Shown piece by piece: positions 8,001 to 17,094 of a stretch of 64,000 bases of DNA. The stretch is from contig NZ_JAMQPR010000001.1 in NCBI RefSeq assembly GCF_026151345.1, positions 3,358,676 through 3,422,675 on the forward strand. Reading direction: 5' to 3'. A program made the position numbers and the translations under genes. Each line of letters opens with the position of its first letter. Within the stretch, counting starts at the first letter, position 1. This stretch comes from Leptospira paudalimensis (GTDB lineage: Bacteria; Spirochaetota; Leptospiria; Leptospirales; Leptospiraceae). Below the pieces are notes generated by a model. That model searched no databases. It had not been told where the DNA came from and saw only the letters and a list, made by a program, of their open reading frames with translations.

Positions 8001-9836
8001 TTAATTGATATGTTGGAATTCTTGACTATTTAAAAGAGCCCAAAAGAGATCTTGTAATAAATCTTTGTCAAAGACTGTATCAGGTTTTGTTTGGTAGGTT
8101 TTGATTTTTTCCATTTCCCCTTTTGTTGGAAAACGTCCTAACAATCGAAAGTACAAATTTTGAATCACTAGATTCATCGATTTGGACTGATCAAATTCGA
8201 CCTTTACAAGGGATTGGTTAGTTCCAAAATCCCAAACCAATTTGCCAACCACTCGTCCATTCATTAAAGTTAACATCTGTTCGATTGTGAGTTCAGAAAT
8301 GTCATCCGATATATCTACTCTTTGACCAGAACCGAAGACAGCAAGGATGGAATGATAAGGCGCAGGCCTTTCGACTTCCACTGCGTTTGAGATTTCTTTT
8401 GGATTGTCTAAAGGAATCCGAATGGTACCAACACCTGTTAAATCATATGGTTTTTGGCCCATGAGATTGGTAAAAAAAGAAAGATTCCGTTCTCTGATGT
8501 TCCCTACTTTTTGTAAGTCAGAAACTCGTATAAGAGAGTTTAGGAGTTGGTCACTGTCCAATCGTTTTGGAGTAAAAAATTGGATTGGATCATCCTTTCC
8601 CGATTGGTTTGTGACACTACGCATGTAAGCATTGGAAGTAACGATGTACAATACCAATTCTTTTAGTTTTAGTTTGTTTGCTAAAAAGTATGAATCCAAA
8701 TGGTTTAGAATTTCTTCTCCTTGGACCACTGTATCTTCATTCCAATCATCAAGTGGTGTAAAAAAACTCCATCCCATAAGATCAGCCCAAACATGGTTAA
8801 TGATTACCTTTCGGAACCTATCATTCGATTTGTCGGTTAACCATGACGCAAAAACCTTTCTTCTATCCTCACCTGGTTTTAGCTTTGCTTCCTTACCATC
8901 TAAAAACTTAGGTCTTACCAGATCTCCTCCAGGTGCATCATCAGAATGAGGGAAACGAAGGCCCAACTTAGGTTCGAAATACAAAGTAGCATATTCAAGT
9001 TCGTGTTTTTTTTGGTAGTCTTTCCTCTGTTCGTCGGTCCATTTGTTCCAATTGTCTCGGTTCCATTCATTATTTTTATCTTGGAGGTTTTTTTGTTCCT
9101 CCATTGGCAAATGAACTTCTAACTCTCTCGGAACATAACTGATTGATTTTCCATATCGATTGGCTTCCCAACTACCATCTCGAAAGTATTGTTGGCTAAA
9201 AAAAGCAGCGAGTGCATAATAATCCCTTCTCGTAAAATCGGAAATATAAGGATGGTCATGGCACCTTGCACATGCCACTCGTTTTGCATAAAATAATCTA
9301 CCAACATACTCTGCTGTTTGTAAAGGATCTGCTCCATCACGAATGTAAAAGATGGTGGCAGGAGATTCTTTCACTGAACCAGTGGAAAGGAACATCTCTG
9401 TTACCAATTGGTCATATGGTTTATTAGAATGAATGGAATTGGCTAAGTATTGGAAAAAAGTTCCTGTTGGGATTTTTCTCCCTTTGGATTTATCACGGAA
9501 CATGGCAGCAAATTGATTCCCCCAATATTCGGCAAATTCTGGCTGTTTTAAAAAACGAACCACAAAAGATTCTAATGTTTCCTCTTTAGAATTTTCTAAT
9601 TCACTCCATTCCGAAACATTTGGAATCACTCCACGTAAATGTAGAGATAATCGACGGAAGATTGTTTTTTTGTCCGCCTTTTCTATATTAGGTGATAACT
9701 TAAGATACAATTGATCCAATGGATGAACTGCATTCTGTTTTGAACGTGAAAAAACATAACTCAAAGATCCAACGAGGAACAACACGGATAGAATGAGTAG
9801 AAAGTAATTTCGGATTGGAAGGAATACCATTCTCAT
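8001..9836 (-). CDS. DUF1549/DUF1553 protein with one CxxCH haem-type motif
   Basis: A 611-residue exported protein with an N-terminal membrane/signal segment (about residues 8-28). DUF1549 occupies roughly the first half and DUF1553 the second. The segment RVACARCHDHPY contains a CxxCH motif typical of this family, read as a c-type haem site. DUF1553 traits include NHVWADLMGWSFF and the R/LxxR-rich C-terminus ending LLGRFPTKGEMEKI. A second Met two codons in (9830) is an equal start candidate. It is first gene of a two-gene operon with DUF1501 and is divergent from the zinc-ribbon gene with an 85-bp shared control region. Function unknown; redox or polysaccharide-related roles have been guessed for the family. 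Confidence 0.88.
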   Translation of the reverse strand: MRMVFLPIRNYFLLILSVLFLVGSLSYVFSRSKQNAVHPLDQLYLKLSPNIEKADKKTIFRRLSLHLRGVIPNVSEWSELENSKEETLESFVVRFLKQPEFAEYWGNQFAAMFRDKSKGRKIPTGTFFQYLANSIHSNKPYDQLVTEMFLSTGSVKESPATIFYIRDGADPLQTAEYVGRLFYAKRVACARCHDHPYISDFTRRDYYALAAFFSQQYFRDGSWEANRYGKSISYVPRELEVHLPMEEQKNLQDKNNEWNRDNWNKWTDEQRKDYQKKHELEYATLYFEPKLGLRFPHSDDAPGGDLVRPKFLDGKEAKLKPGEDRRKVFASWLTDKSNDRFRKVIINHVWADLMGWSFFTPLDDWNEDTVVQGEEILNHLDSYFLANKLKLKELVLYIVTSNAYMRSVTNQSGKDDPIQFFTPKRLDSDQLLNSLIRVSDLQKVGNIRERNLSFFTNLMGQKPYDLTGVGTIRIPLDNPKEISNAVEVERPAPYHSILAVFGSGQRVDISDDISELTIEQMLTLMNGRVVGKLVWDFGTNQSLVKVEFDQSKSMNLVIQNLYFRLLGRFPTKGEMEKIKTYQTKPDTVFDKDLLQDLFWALLNSQEFQHIN

Positions 9837-9921
9837 ATGGCAAAGATTCTATGTTGGATTTTGTGAATTGAAAATATTTTTCTTGCAAAAGTCAATTTTT
9901 TGCGGATAAACCTTGGTTGCG

Positions 9922-10983
9922 ATGGCAGAAGAAAAAATCTATGAAATGCTTTGGGACTGCGAATTTTGCGGTTCTAAAAAGTTACTGGGAAAAACACATA
10001 GGCACTGTCCTAATTGTGGAGCCACCCAAGACCCAAATCGAAGGTACTTTCCAAAGGAAGAGGACAAAGTTGCCGTCCAAGACCATATCTATTATGGTGC
10101 TGATAAAGTTTGTCCCTTTTGCCAAACTGCGAATGGAGCCAAAGCAACCTTTTGTGGGAATTGTGGTGGTTCACTAGATGGTGCCCAAAATGTAAAACTT
10201 CGTTCTGAACACGATGGTGTCACAGAAGACTCTGTCCAAAAAGCAAAAGAAGATTTGGCATTCCAAAATTCTGAATGGGTCAAACCACATCCCAAAACAC
10301 CTAAATGGGTTCTTTGGATGCTCGGTTCTATTTTGTTCGGTGGAATCGGTTTTGTATGTTTGGGTATCTTATGGACAGAAAAAGTCGAACTGCAAGTCAC
10401 TCACCATGAGTGGTCCCGCACCATTGCGATTGACCAATTCAAACCAGTTTCAGAATCAGATTGGTGTGATTCGATGCCGATGGGAGCCTATAGTGTTTCC
10501 AAAAGTCGCCAAATCCGTAGTTATGATAGTATACCCGATGGGGAAGATTGTCGTACGGTTCGTACGGATAAAGGTGATGGTACTTTTTCCGAAAGTGAAA
10601 GTTGTACAACCAAGTATCGAAAAGAACCTGTATATGATTACCATTGTAGTTACCGCATTGATAAATGGGCCTTCGATCGAAATGCAGTAGCAAAAGGATT
10701 TGGCACTACACAGGAACCATATTGGCCAACACCACAAATCAAAGAATGTGCAAGTACTTCCATTGGTTGTGAACGGCTTGGAAAAAAGGAAGAGAAGTAT
10801 TTGGTTTATTTTGTTGAATCCAGTGGGGAAACCAAAGGTGAAAAACATGACTGTGAGTATGATATGGCAAAATGGAAATCAGTTCTACCGAAAGCACAAT
10901 ACCAAACAGAAAAAAGTGTCATTTTTAATTATATCACTTGCGACAGCATACAAATGTTAGATGAAAATGGAGCAGAGGAATAA
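9922..10983 (+). CDS. Zinc-ribbon membrane protein
   Basis: A protein of about 353 residues. The N-terminal 80 residues carry four CxxC knuckles (CEFC, CPNC, CPFC, CGNC), making two zinc ribbons. After a charged linker there is one membrane helix (about residues 127-147, WVLWMLGSILFGGIGFVCLGIL). The C-terminal ~200 residues are Cys-rich (eight or more Cys) and unrecognised; they probably face the periplasm and may form disulfides. I place the start at the ATG at 9922, not the TTG at 9913. The next gene begins one base after its stop and an SPFH gene follows, so the three form an operon. The zinc ribbons suggest a nucleic-acid or protein-binding role on the cytoplasmic face. Confidence 0.72.
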   Translation: MAEEKIYEMLWDCEFCGSKKLLGKTHRHCPNCGATQDPNRRYFPKEEDKVAVQDHIYYGADKVCPFCQTANGAKATFCGNCGGSLDGAQNVKLRSEHDGVTEDSVQKAKEDLAFQNSEWVKPHPKTPKWVLWMLGSILFGGIGFVCLGILWTEKVELQVTHHEWSRTIAIDQFKPVSESDWCDSMPMGAYSVSKSRQIRSYDSIPDGEDCRTVRTDKGDGTFSESESCTTKYRKEPVYDYHCSYRIDKWAFDRNAVAKGFGTTQEPYWPTPQIKECASTSIGCERLGKKEEKYLVYFVESSGETKGEKHDCEYDMAKWKSVLPKAQYQTEKSVIFNYITCDSIQMLDENGAEE

Positions 10984-10984
10984 A

Positions 10985-11515
10985 ATGGACCAAACTTGGT
11001 TAAAAACGACATTAGAACGGTTTAAGAATGAACAAGATCCGATTCGGAAGTTTTTAAAGGAAACAAAACTATTTGAAGAGGCACTTGCCAACCAAGAGTT
11101 TGAGAAAACAGATTTACTAATCCGAAAGGAACTTGGTGGTTTACTGACAACATTCAAAGAAAGTTTTCGAAAACTGGAAGAAGGTTTTGTTCAGAAAGCC
11201 CAAATCCAAAACATCGGTAAAACCAATTCTGCCACAACCTTACTGGATCGTATCATCATGAAAGTGACTTCTGCAGGTTATGGCCTGAATGGACTTGGGA
11301 CAGGTGTGCAAGCGACTTCAGCAGAAATTGAAAAGGTTCTCAATCACGACTTTTCAATGTTGGAAAAAGTTGGAATTTTACAAAAAGAAATTTTAGAAAC
11401 ATTACCAACTTCATTTGCCACAAACCCAGAAGCAGCGATTGAATCGATCAACAAACTCTTACTCGATTTTGAATCACAATTCGAAGCAAGAAACTCAATC
11501 TTTTTAAAATTATAA
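10985..11515 (+). CDS. Unknown helical protein between zinc-ribbon and SPFH genes
   Basis: I do not recognise this protein. With the start at ATG 10985 it has 176 residues; GAGGAA eight bases upstream decides this start over the in-frame ATG at 10961. It is charged, Cys-free and predicted mostly helical (LERFKNEQDPIRKFLKETKLF at the N-terminus, and a coiled-coil-like C-terminal third). No signal peptide or membrane helix is seen. Its position between two membrane-linked genes, with one base to the upstream stop and 15 bp to the downstream start, suggests a cytosolic partner of the SPFH protein. Confidence 0.65.
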   Translation: MDQTWLKTTLERFKNEQDPIRKFLKETKLFEEALANQEFEKTDLLIRKELGGLLTTFKESFRKLEEGFVQKAQIQNIGKTNSATTLLDRIIMKVTSAGYGLNGLGTGVQATSAEIEKVLNHDFSMLEKVGILQKEILETLPTSFATNPEAAIESINKLLLDFESQFEARNSIFLKL

Positions 11516-11530
11516 AATAAGGAACAAAAC

Positions 11531-12529
11531 ATGGCACTAATAGACAGAATTAAATTTGAAGGAAATCCAAGTGAAATCGTTTGGAAATACCCATCTGATG
11601 AAATCAGCACGGCGGGACAACTTGTCGTTGATGAAAACCTAGAAGCAATTTTTTTCAAAGAAGGAAAAGCTTTAGATACATTTGGACCTGGAACTCATAC
11701 CTTAAAAACAGGGAATATCCCCATTTTGGAAGCTCTCGTCAATCTTCCGTTTGGTGGGAAAACTCCTTTTACAGCAGAAGTGTATTATGTAAACAAATCC
11801 ATTATGGCCCTAAAGTGGGGAACAACTACACCGATTCCACTTGAAGATCCAAAGTATAAAATTGTTCTCAATATACGAGCATTTGGTGATTATAAATTTC
11901 GTATCAAAGATTCAAGGTCTTTTTTGCTGAATGTAGTTAAAGGTGGAAATCGGACAACGAATGAAGCCATTGATGAATTTCTAAAACCAAATATCGTACG
12001 TGGGATTGGTGATTTTATTTCAGAAGTTATTTTGAATAATAATACTTCTGTTGTAGAAATCAATAAATACCGAGATGAAAGTTCGACTGCTGGCCGAGTG
12101 AAACTTGCACCAGAATTTGAAAAGTATGGGATTGATCTTACAGAATTTAACGTATCATCAGTAAACTTTGACCAAAACGATCCAAACTACCAAAGGATCC
12201 AAAAAATCATCACAGACAAATTTGAAATTGATATGTTAGGTGATAAGTACCAACAGAAAAAAATGTTCGATATTGGCCAAGCCGCTGCAGAAAACGAAGG
12301 CCAAGGTGGTGGTGCCATGGGTGCTGGAATGGGCATGGGGATGGGAATGAACATGGGCCAAATGATGGGCAATATGATGAACCAGGGTGGACAAAACCAA
12401 GCTGGTGGAGCACCTGCTGCAAACGATCCAGCTGCAAGGATTGCCAAACTGAAAGGTTTACTCGACCAAGGTCTCATCAGTGCAGAAGAGTTTGAAACCA
12501 AAAAGAAGGAGATCCTTTCTTCAATTTGA
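11531..12529 (+). CDS. SPFH/band-7 domain protein with C-terminal SHOCT domain
   Basis: A 332-residue protein of the YdjI-like SPFH group (sometimes called virion core protein-like). The SPFH domain spans about residues 25-240: VWKYPSDEISTAGQLVVDEN, then FFKEGKALDTFGPGTHTL and NIRAFGDYKFRIKD. A linker of about 45 residues is almost pure Gly, Met, Asn and Gln (GAGMGMGMGMNMGQMM). The last ~30 residues are a SHOCT domain (AKLKGLLDQGLISAEEFETK). AAGGAA precedes the ATG. Such proteins oligomerise at membranes and recruit partners; the SHOCT tail is a common oligomerisation add-on. It is last in the three-gene operon and converges with the patatin gene. Confidence 0.85.
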   Translation: MALIDRIKFEGNPSEIVWKYPSDEISTAGQLVVDENLEAIFFKEGKALDTFGPGTHTLKTGNIPILEALVNLPFGGKTPFTAEVYYVNKSIMALKWGTTTPIPLEDPKYKIVLNIRAFGDYKFRIKDSRSFLLNVVKGGNRTTNEAIDEFLKPNIVRGIGDFISEVILNNNTSVVEINKYRDESSTAGRVKLAPEFEKYGIDLTEFNVSSVNFDQNDPNYQRIQKIITDKFEIDMLGDKYQQKKMFDIGQAAAENEGQGGGAMGAGMGMGMGMNMGQMMGNMMNQGGQNQAGGAPAANDPAARIAKLKGLLDQGLISAEEFETKKKEILSSI

Positions 12530-12554
12530 TCCTAAAATTACCTTTCATTTCAAT

Positions 12555-12606
12555 TTTCCAATCCGATCTAACAATTCGAATCGTTTTAGTTAGGTGGGAT
12601 TGGAAA
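12555..12606. terminator. Long imperfect hairpin between convergent genes
   Basis: Inverted repeat TTTCCAATCC (12555-12564) with GGATTGGAAA (12597-12606), extended inside by CTAAC/GTTAG (12568-12572 with 12589-12593) after a small internal loop, closing on ATTCGAAT. It sits between the converging SPFH and patatin genes, so a bidirectional terminator is likely. On either strand the following sequence is only moderately T-rich. Confidence 0.5.
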
Positions 12607-12613
12607 TCCAAAC

Positions 12614-14365
12614 TTACGAAAACAATTGTTTGATTTCGGCTAAGTTTGCTTCTGCTTCTCTTTCTCCTTTATCGATGATTTCTTGGTATCGAGCAAAATC
12701 AAATAACTGAAATTCTTCTAAATGGAAATGAACAAATAAATCCATCTTGGGACGTTTGAGTCGAGTGATCTCTCTACCCTCTAAGGTGATGGTCCTCGTC
12801 ATGATCTGTAAAATGGGTGGGTATTTTAACGTATCCCAAATATAACGGAAAAAACCTTTTTCAGTGGTATTTCGGTCTTCAAAGAGTTTCACTGGGACAA
12901 TTTCCTGTAAAGGAGAGACGTTAATTCCCATGACAACATCTGCACCTTTGGAACGGATGAGATTTTCAGGGACATTATTGATCATTCCACCATCGACTAA
13001 CAACTTTTCGCCGAGCCGGTAAGGAGGGAAAGCTCCGGGTAAACTCATCGCACTTGTAAGTGCTTCTGTAATTGGACCTTGGTCAAAGATATGTTCTTTT
13101 CCTGTTTGTAAATCGACTGCAGACGTTGCAAAAGGAAGTGGAAGTTCTTCAATCCTTTGGTCTCCAAATCCTTTTTTGAGCATTCGTTTCATACGTTTGC
13201 CCTTAAAAAAAGCGACCACTGGAAGTGTTGGATCAAATGCACTTTCAAGACCACCAAAGAAATTTTTTATCATCTCTTCGATTTCTTCTGGGCTATTTTT
13301 CCTTGCATACAATGCAGCAATCACAGCTCCCATGGAAGCACCCGAAACAAAATCAAAATGAATGCCTTCTCTATGTAAGACTTTAAGAAGTCCCACATGG
13401 GCAAGTGCTCTTGCTCCTCCACCACCCAATGAAAGTCCTCTCGTTTTTGAAACTAAGTAACGTGCCAATGTATCTTTTTGATAAAATGTTTTGAGCGATT
13501 GGTCTTGAGGAAGGTAACTTTTTCGCACTCCACTTTCCATCATACGAATGGCACGACCTTCAAAATTACGAATCCGACTTTTCCAAAACTGAATGATTTC
13601 TTCTTTTTCTTTGTAAAACTTTTCAGGTTCATCTTCCCAAAATACCAAAAAGTCTGATTGAACCACTAAATAGTGTAAGTCGACTCGAGAAGTGGACTCG
13701 TCAAAGTAGATATGAAGAAGTGGTGTTTTATTTCTTAAATTGGTGAGGTATTCAGAAATTTGAGTGGGGTCCATTCCCTTAAATGTTGAAATCGGGATGG
13801 CAGCCGAAAGTTTTTTAGTGACTTCTCCGTACTCATCTAAAAAGGTTTTTACCTTTTCTCCAAAATGGTATTCCGGCTCTAAAGGAATATGAACACATAA
13901 TCTTCTTAAGCCTGTAAATTTATCTTTTGCATTGGATCGGTCTAAATTTTCGCGCATCCTTGTTCCCATCATTTGGATGATATTTTGGGCAAAGATTTTT
14001 TCTTGGGATGCAAGTTGGAGAAATAATTTACCGTTTAACACATACACAAGTGTATCGATCACAGCAATGGCGGATGTAGAATGATTGGAGCTGGAGATGA
14101 GTGAGTTTTCAGCCAAAACTTGGCCTGAACCTACATAGACATGGGACTGGCCACCTACATTTTCTAAAAGGATTTCTCCATACCGTACGATGTAGATGGA
14201 TTCAGAAGACTCTCCCTTGTAATAGAGAGCTTCGTGACTACGGATGAGTTTTTCTTGGACATTGTTGGCAAGCCTAGTCAAAACAGATGTGGGAAGTTTT
14301 TTGAAAAGCTCCACAGACTTTAAAAATTTCTGTATCGCTTGTCGTTCTAATTCTGTTCGTTTCAT
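12614..14365 (-). CDS. Patatin-like phospholipase with N-terminal cyclic-nucleotide-binding domain
   Basis: A 583-residue NTE-type esterase/lysophospholipase. Residues ~15-130 form a cNMP-binding domain (SHEALYYKGESSESIYIVRYGEI; no clear FGE...PRSA cassette, so binding is uncertain). The patatin domain starts near residue 312 with the oxyanion loop GGGGARALAHVG, has the nucleophile elbow GASMG near 343 and the DGG motif of the Ser-Asp dyad near 458. GAGGGAAGA lies directly before the ATG. It starts 15 bp after the MATE stop, so the two are likely cotranscribed. With the nearby cyclase and double cNMP protein it could link cAMP to lipid turnover; that is inference. Confidence 0.9.
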   Translation of the reverse strand: MKRTELERQAIQKFLKSVELFKKLPTSVLTRLANNVQEKLIRSHEALYYKGESSESIYIVRYGEILLENVGGQSHVYVGSGQVLAENSLISSSNHSTSAIAVIDTLVYVLNGKLFLQLASQEKIFAQNIIQMMGTRMRENLDRSNAKDKFTGLRRLCVHIPLEPEYHFGEKVKTFLDEYGEVTKKLSAAIPISTFKGMDPTQISEYLTNLRNKTPLLHIYFDESTSRVDLHYLVVQSDFLVFWEDEPEKFYKEKEEIIQFWKSRIRNFEGRAIRMMESGVRKSYLPQDQSLKTFYQKDTLARYLVSKTRGLSLGGGGARALAHVGLLKVLHREGIHFDFVSGASMGAVIAALYARKNSPEEIEEMIKNFFGGLESAFDPTLPVVAFFKGKRMKRMLKKGFGDQRIEELPLPFATSAVDLQTGKEHIFDQGPITEALTSAMSLPGAFPPYRLGEKLLVDGGMINNVPENLIRSKGADVVMGINVSPLQEIVPVKLFEDRNTTEKGFFRYIWDTLKYPPILQIMTRTITLEGREITRLKRPKMDLFVHFHLEEFQLFDFARYQEIIDKGEREAEANLAEIKQLFS

Positions 14366-14380
14366 TCTTCCCTCACCTTA

Positions 14381-15736
14381 TTAAATTCGTATACTTACCC
14401 ACTCCTTCCTACGAAATTTTCCGACAAAAAGCACTGCCATGAGTAAAATCCAAATAAAAAACGCAGACCAGATCCCAATCGTTCCCCATGCTAGGACAAT
14501 CCCGAATAAATAAGCGAGAGGTAACATGATGAGAAAGGAGACGATCAAATAAACATACATCACATAATACATCATCCCTGCACTACGAAGTGCCGAACCA
14601 ACAACCATATGATAGGCATCACCCACTTGGATGAGTGCCACAATGCACAATGCAGGGTATGCTTCTTTCATGACTGCAGGAACATCAGTAAATAAACTGA
14701 TGAGCCATGGCCCACCTAAGATAAAAAAGAGCCCCATACTTCCCATCACAATGGCAGAGAAAGTGGCAGAGCGCATTGTTCCTTCATAAGCCAAACGAAT
14801 TTTCCCTTGGCCCATCGCTTGGCCAAGAATTGTGGTAGCTGCGATTCCAAATGAAAAACCTGGCATAAAAGACAAACTAAGACAAGTTAACACAACACTT
14901 GCAGAAGCTAGTGTTGTTGTGCTGATCATTCCTGCGATTTTATAAAAACCAGAGAATGCAAAGTTTACGAGTGTACCTTCCAATGCAGGTGCAAAACCAA
15001 CCACACAAAGTTCTTTTAAAATTTCGTAACTAGGTGAAAATATTTGGTAACGAAAGAACTTGATCACGTCCTTTCGAAAGAAATAAAATACAACAACAAG
15101 AAGAGAAGGCACAGAACTCAAACTAGATGCAATTGCTGCACCTTTGACTCCCATGGCAGGGAATCCCCAGTTTCCGAATATGAGTAACCAGTTAAAAAAG
15201 ATATTTGTAACAGCAGCTACAATTGAGGATATCATTCCAACTTGTACAATACCAATTCCGTCAAAAAATCCGCGTAAGGCGAATCCTACAAAAAATAAAA
15301 CTGTTCCGACAAATCGATAGGATAAATAAACTCCTGCAACCTCGATCACTTCTGGATCATCACCAATCCAAGCCATTAAATTTGGAGCATAAATGTATCC
15401 GAAATATGATAATAAAGAACCCAAAACTAATGATAAATAAATTGAATTGACTAAGGTAATTCCAACCCCTCTTTCATTTTTCTCACCAAATCTTCGTGCT
15501 ACGATGATTTGAACAGCCATGGAACCACCCATGAGAAAAGCAAAGATGGAAAAGTACACCATACCACCAAATCCAACGGAGGCAAGAGGCACTTCCCCTA
15601 ACTTGCCTACCATAGCAGTATCCGCTACCATAATGGCTGTATAACTGATCATTCCAAAAAAAACAGGGATTGCTAAACCAAGAATTTTCTGATTGAGTCT
15701 AGTTGGCTTCAAGATGCGTCTAATTTTGTGAAGCAT
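14381..15736 (-). CDS. MATE family multidrug/metabolite exporter
   Basis: A Na+- or H+-coupled MATE antiporter of about 451 residues with 12 predicted membrane helices in two homologous halves. The N-terminal half carries IPVFFGMISYTAIMVADTAM and VQIIVARRFGEKN; the equivalent loop in the second half reads TTILGQAMGQGKI. The open frame extends to 15805, but that would add 23 residues without a hydrophobic or conserved character and overlap the divergent gene; Met at 15736 directly before the first helix is the better start. The two divergent start codons are then only 17 bp apart, so at least one promoter lies inside a coding region. Substrate unknown. Confidence 0.87.
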   Translation of the reverse strand: MLHKIRRILKPTRLNQKILGLAIPVFFGMISYTAIMVADTAMVGKLGEVPLASVGFGGMVYFSIFAFLMGGSMAVQIIVARRFGEKNERGVGITLVNSIYLSLVLGSLLSYFGYIYAPNLMAWIGDDPEVIEVAGVYLSYRFVGTVLFFVGFALRGFFDGIGIVQVGMISSIVAAVTNIFFNWLLIFGNWGFPAMGVKGAAIASSLSSVPSLLVVVFYFFRKDVIKFFRYQIFSPSYEILKELCVVGFAPALEGTLVNFAFSGFYKIAGMISTTTLASASVVLTCLSLSFMPGFSFGIAATTILGQAMGQGKIRLAYEGTMRSATFSAIVMGSMGLFFILGGPWLISLFTDVPAVMKEAYPALCIVALIQVGDAYHMVVGSALRSAGMMYYVMYVYLIVSFLIMLPLAYLFGIVLAWGTIGIWSAFFIWILLMAVLFVGKFRRKEWVSIRI

Positions 15737-15753
15737 AGTTTTGTCATTTTTAT

Positions 15754-17064
15754 ATGTATATCGATCTACACAACCACCTTTATGGATGTTTACCCCCTGA
15801 AACATTGTTTCGAATTGGAAAAAATAACCCTAACCCAAGATGGCATCTATATTTAGAGTCATATGAAAAAGCTTATGGAATTAAAATTCGTCCCTCTACC
15901 TTCTTTGATGATTACGCAGACATAAAAGAATTTTCGAAACTGTATCATTTTAAAGAAAAAGCTCCATTTTTGCATTTCCAAGCAAAGTTTAATCTGATTA
16001 TCGCCTTAGTAAAGTTTGATGAAAGGGAAATAACAGAGGTCTCTCATGATGTCGTTTTTTCAAATAGTTTAGAAGACATAAGTTATGCAGAATACCGATT
16101 GATGTTTGGAAAAGAAGAACCTAAAGAAAGTTTTTATACCAAACTAATGGCTTCACTTGAAGGTTTGAAAAAAGGAGAAGAGTCAGCAAAAAAAGCAGGA
16201 AAACAAATCCAAGCAAAACTTGTGATGTCTTTACATAGAGACTTAAATTTTGAAAGGCATTATGATTGGATGAAAAATTGGATGGAAAAAGAAACTCTCA
16301 TTCGGGATGGACTTGTTGGCATTGACTTCTGTCATATAGAAGAAGGATTTCCTCCAAAAGATAAACAATCTTTTTTTCATTCGATCAACAAAGACAACAA
16401 AGCAGAACCCAAAACTGCATTGTCCATCCTCTACCACGTAGGCGAAAGTTTTCGAGACAAAACTCCATTTTCTGCAGTACGTTGGATCATCGAATCAGCT
16501 GAAAATGGAGCACACCGACTTGGACATGCTCTTGCACTTGGTATTGATTCCGATTATTTTTTAGGAGAGGAACGCACAGAACTTGTTTCCGAAACAAAAG
16601 ACCAAATAGAACACGAACTGATGTTCTATGACGAAATTACCACCTATGGTCCGTTTTACGCCAAAGAAGAACTAGAACTAAAACGAAAAGAAATCAAATC
16701 AAAACCTGATACAGAAATACTGACCATTCCTTTTGATGAAACACAGTCCCAATACCTTCACACTTTCCAAAACTATGCGATGTCAAAAATAGCAAAAACT
16801 AATGTTGTGATCGAATGTTGTCCTTCTTCGAATTTGTACATAGGAATGTTAGAATCCCATATTGATCATCCTATCACTCGGTTTTTACAAAACGATGTCA
16901 AAATCACCATTGGCTCAGATGATCCTGGTTTATTTGGTACAACAATGGAAGAAGAATACCAACATGCGCATACAGCAGGAGTTTCAGAAAAGGACTTGGA
17001 GTTGATACGTTCTGTCTCATTGGACTACCGTTCCACGAAACTTTCGGGGCGTGATTTGGATTGA
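15754..17064 (+). CDS. Adenosine deaminase-like metallo-dependent hydrolase
   Basis: A 436-residue amidohydrolase-superfamily protein with the adenosine/AMP deaminase pattern: N-terminal HNHLYG (two zinc His), YHVGES (third zinc His and catalytic Glu region, ADA HAGE), HRLGHAL (ADA RIGHG) and GSDDPGLFGTTMEEEY (zinc Asp and substrate Asp). A charged insertion of about 40 residues after the RLGHA motif (ERTELVSETKDQIEHELMFY) makes it longer than usual ADA (~340). It therefore probably deaminates or hydrolyses a purine-like compound, but the exact substrate is open. The N-terminal HxH sits at residues 6-8, so the ATG at 15754 must be about right. No good ribosome binding site is seen. Confidence 0.82.
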   Translation: MYIDLHNHLYGCLPPETLFRIGKNNPNPRWHLYLESYEKAYGIKIRPSTFFDDYADIKEFSKLYHFKEKAPFLHFQAKFNLIIALVKFDEREITEVSHDVVFSNSLEDISYAEYRLMFGKEEPKESFYTKLMASLEGLKKGEESAKKAGKQIQAKLVMSLHRDLNFERHYDWMKNWMEKETLIRDGLVGIDFCHIEEGFPPKDKQSFFHSINKDNKAEPKTALSILYHVGESFRDKTPFSAVRWIIESAENGAHRLGHALALGIDSDYFLGEERTELVSETKDQIEHELMFYDEITTYGPFYAKEELELKRKEIKSKPDTEILTIPFDETQSQYLHTFQNYAMSKIAKTNVVIECCPSSNLYIGMLESHIDHPITRFLQNDVKITIGSDDPGLFGTTMEEEYQHAHTAGVSEKDLELIRSVSLDYRSTKLSGRDLD

Positions 17065-17094
17065 CCCTCACAACGATCAAGTAAACTGGAATGT

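Noticed and set aside
10214..10690. A 158-residue plus-strand ORF
   Set aside because: It is a frame-shifted shadow of the zinc-ribbon protein gene; the real frame has CxxC knuckles and a membrane helix.
12187..12501. A 104-residue minus-strand ORF rich in Pro and Met
   Set aside because: It is antisense to the Gly/Met/Asn linker of the SPFH protein; the bias is a by-product of the repetitive coding sequence.
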